Part shown: piece by piece, positions 49,906 through 50,602 of the stretch
Position numbering within the stretch: position 1 is the first letter of the stretch
How the letters are laid out: each line of letters opens with the position of its first letter
Made by a program: the position numbers and the translations under genes
Source of the DNA: JAAYYM01 sp964483395
GTDB taxonomy: Bacteria; Bacillota; Clostridia; Lachnospirales; Lachnospiraceae
Length of the DNA: 50,602 nucleotides
Direction: 5' to 3'
Assembly: GCA_964483395.1 (NCBI GenBank)
Contig: CAZABT010000005.1
Span: 1-50,602 of the forward strand
Notes under the pieces: generated by a model
What the model was told of the DNA's origin: nothing
The model's database searches: none
The model's input: only the letters and a program-made list of their open reading frames with translations

Positions 49906-50602
49906 ATGAAGAACAGAGCAAGAAAAATAGTAACGTTGGTCGCAGCAGCGGCAATGACAGTCGGAATGCTGGCAGGCTGCGGACAGAGTGCAGCAGCACC
50001 GGCGGCAGACCAGACAGCAACTGAACAGGCAGCAGCAACAGAGGCTCCCGCAGCAGAGGACACAGCAATTGCAGATGCAGCAGTACCGGCAACAGAGGAA
50101 GCAGCTTCTACATTATCAGGAAGCATAACATTGGCTGGCTCGACCTCCATGGAGAAGTTTTCAAACGCACTCGCAGAAGCATTTATGGCAAAAAATCCAG
50201 GCGTAGCAGTATCAGCAGAATTCATCGGCTCCAGCGCAGGTATTGAAGCATTACTTGCAGGAAGCGCAGATATCGGTAATTCCTCCAGAGCACTGAAGGA
50301 CAGTGAGAAGTCAAGCGGAGCAGTTGAAAATATTGTAGCAATTGACGGTATCGCAGTGGTAGTAGATCCGGCCAATACAGTAGCAGATCTGACAAAAGCA
50401 AATCTGATTGACATTTATACCGGCAAAGTAACTAACTGGAGTGATCTTGGCGGAGAAAATATGCCGATCGTAGTAGTCGGAAGAGAGTCAGGCTCGGGCA
50501 CAAGAGGAGCATTTGAGGAACTTTTGGCAATCGAGGACCAGTGTACCTATGCAAATGAACTGGACAGCACAGGAGCAGTGATGGCAAAGGTAGCATCAAC
50601 AC
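49906..50602 (+). CDS. pstS: Phosphate ABC transporter substrate-binding lipoprotein PstS (partial)
   Basis: PstS binds inorganic phosphate outside the membrane for the PstCAB importer. The start is ATG 49906 or ATG 49897 (AGGAG at 49891-49895). The signal sequence ends in lipobox LAGC (C25), then an Ala/Thr/Glu linker, then the PBP-like domain with AGSTSMEKF, GSSAGIEAL, GSADIGNSSR and the phosphate-loop segment RESGSGTRGAFEEL. It runs off the window at 50602, so the C-terminus is missing. Codons are strongly biased to GCA and ACA, suggesting high expression. The Pho box upstream supports the assignment. Confidence 0.93.
   Translation, partial: MKNRARKIVTLVAAAAMTVGMLAGCGQSAAAPAADQTATEQAAATEAPAAEDTAIADAAVPATEEAASTLSGSITLAGSTSMEKFSNALAEAFMAKNPGVAVSAEFIGSSAGIEALLAGSADIGNSSRALKDSEKSSGAVENIVAIDGIAVVVDPANTVADLTKANLIDIYTGKVTNWSDLGGENMPIVVVGRESGSGTRGAFEELLAIEDQCTYANELDSTGAVMAKVAST

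Overview
This window looks like chromosomal DNA of a strictly anaerobic, low-to-mid GC Firmicute of the class Clostridia, most likely a Lachnospiraceae. The evidence is a PolC-type replicase, the order pyrH-frr-uppS-cdsA-dxr-rseP-ispG-polC, the order rimP-nusA-rnpM-ylxQ-infB-rbfA-nrnA-truB-ribF, a YesM/YesN-type two-component pair beside a sugar ABC importer, strong SD sequences and SigA-type promoters. No rRNA, phage, plasmid or transposase gene is visible. There is one tRNA (Glu, CTC). A 10-N assembly gap interrupts uppS.

Layout. 1-1.2 kb: a VOC-fold protein and an unknown membrane protein. 1.2-5.8 kb: a biotin operon birA-bioY-bioB-bioD-bioA behind a BirA operator that overlaps its own promoter. 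Its 3' end overlaps, in the opposite direction, a short remnant of a glycoside hydrolase family 43 gene. 5.9-7.4 kb: a zinc-ribbon protein, a DUF2085 membrane protein and a ZIP metal transporter. 7.4-10.7 kb: a MATE exporter (minus strand) divergent from an anti-sigma antagonist / anti-sigma kinase pair and a CPBP protease. 10.7-12.8 kb: a membrane-anchored polysaccharide deacetylase and a bactofilin with a long acidic N-terminus. 12.8-26.6 kb: the conserved nucleotide, ribosome-recycling, isoprenoid and envelope cluster ending in polC. It is interrupted between rseP and ispG by a Ser/Thr kinase and a repeat-bearing surface protein that overlap by 4 nt.

26.6-39.2 kb: about 12.6 kb sits where polC is normally followed closely by rimP. 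It holds a histidine kinase / AraC response regulator pair, a sugar ABC importer (binding protein plus two permeases, no ATPase), a type-B carboxylesterase, tRNA-Glu, a large GT-C-like membrane protein, a second MATE exporter, and about 1.1 kb of noncoding, highly repetitive DNA. That last stretch is the most unusual part of the window. It has a terminator, a small duplication, a hairpin, twelve 53-55 bp tandem units that each carry two potential hairpins, and a hexanucleotide microsatellite that appears to start from the first bases of the next unit.

39.2-47.9 kb: the rimP-to-ribF translation operon with a terminator-like hairpin in its leader. 48-50.6 kb: a Na/phosphate cotransporter with a PhoU-like tail, then a Pho-box promoter driving a PstS-type phosphate-binding lipoprotein that runs off the window.

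All functional names rest on motif and gene-order reading by eye. No alignment, folding or database search was run.
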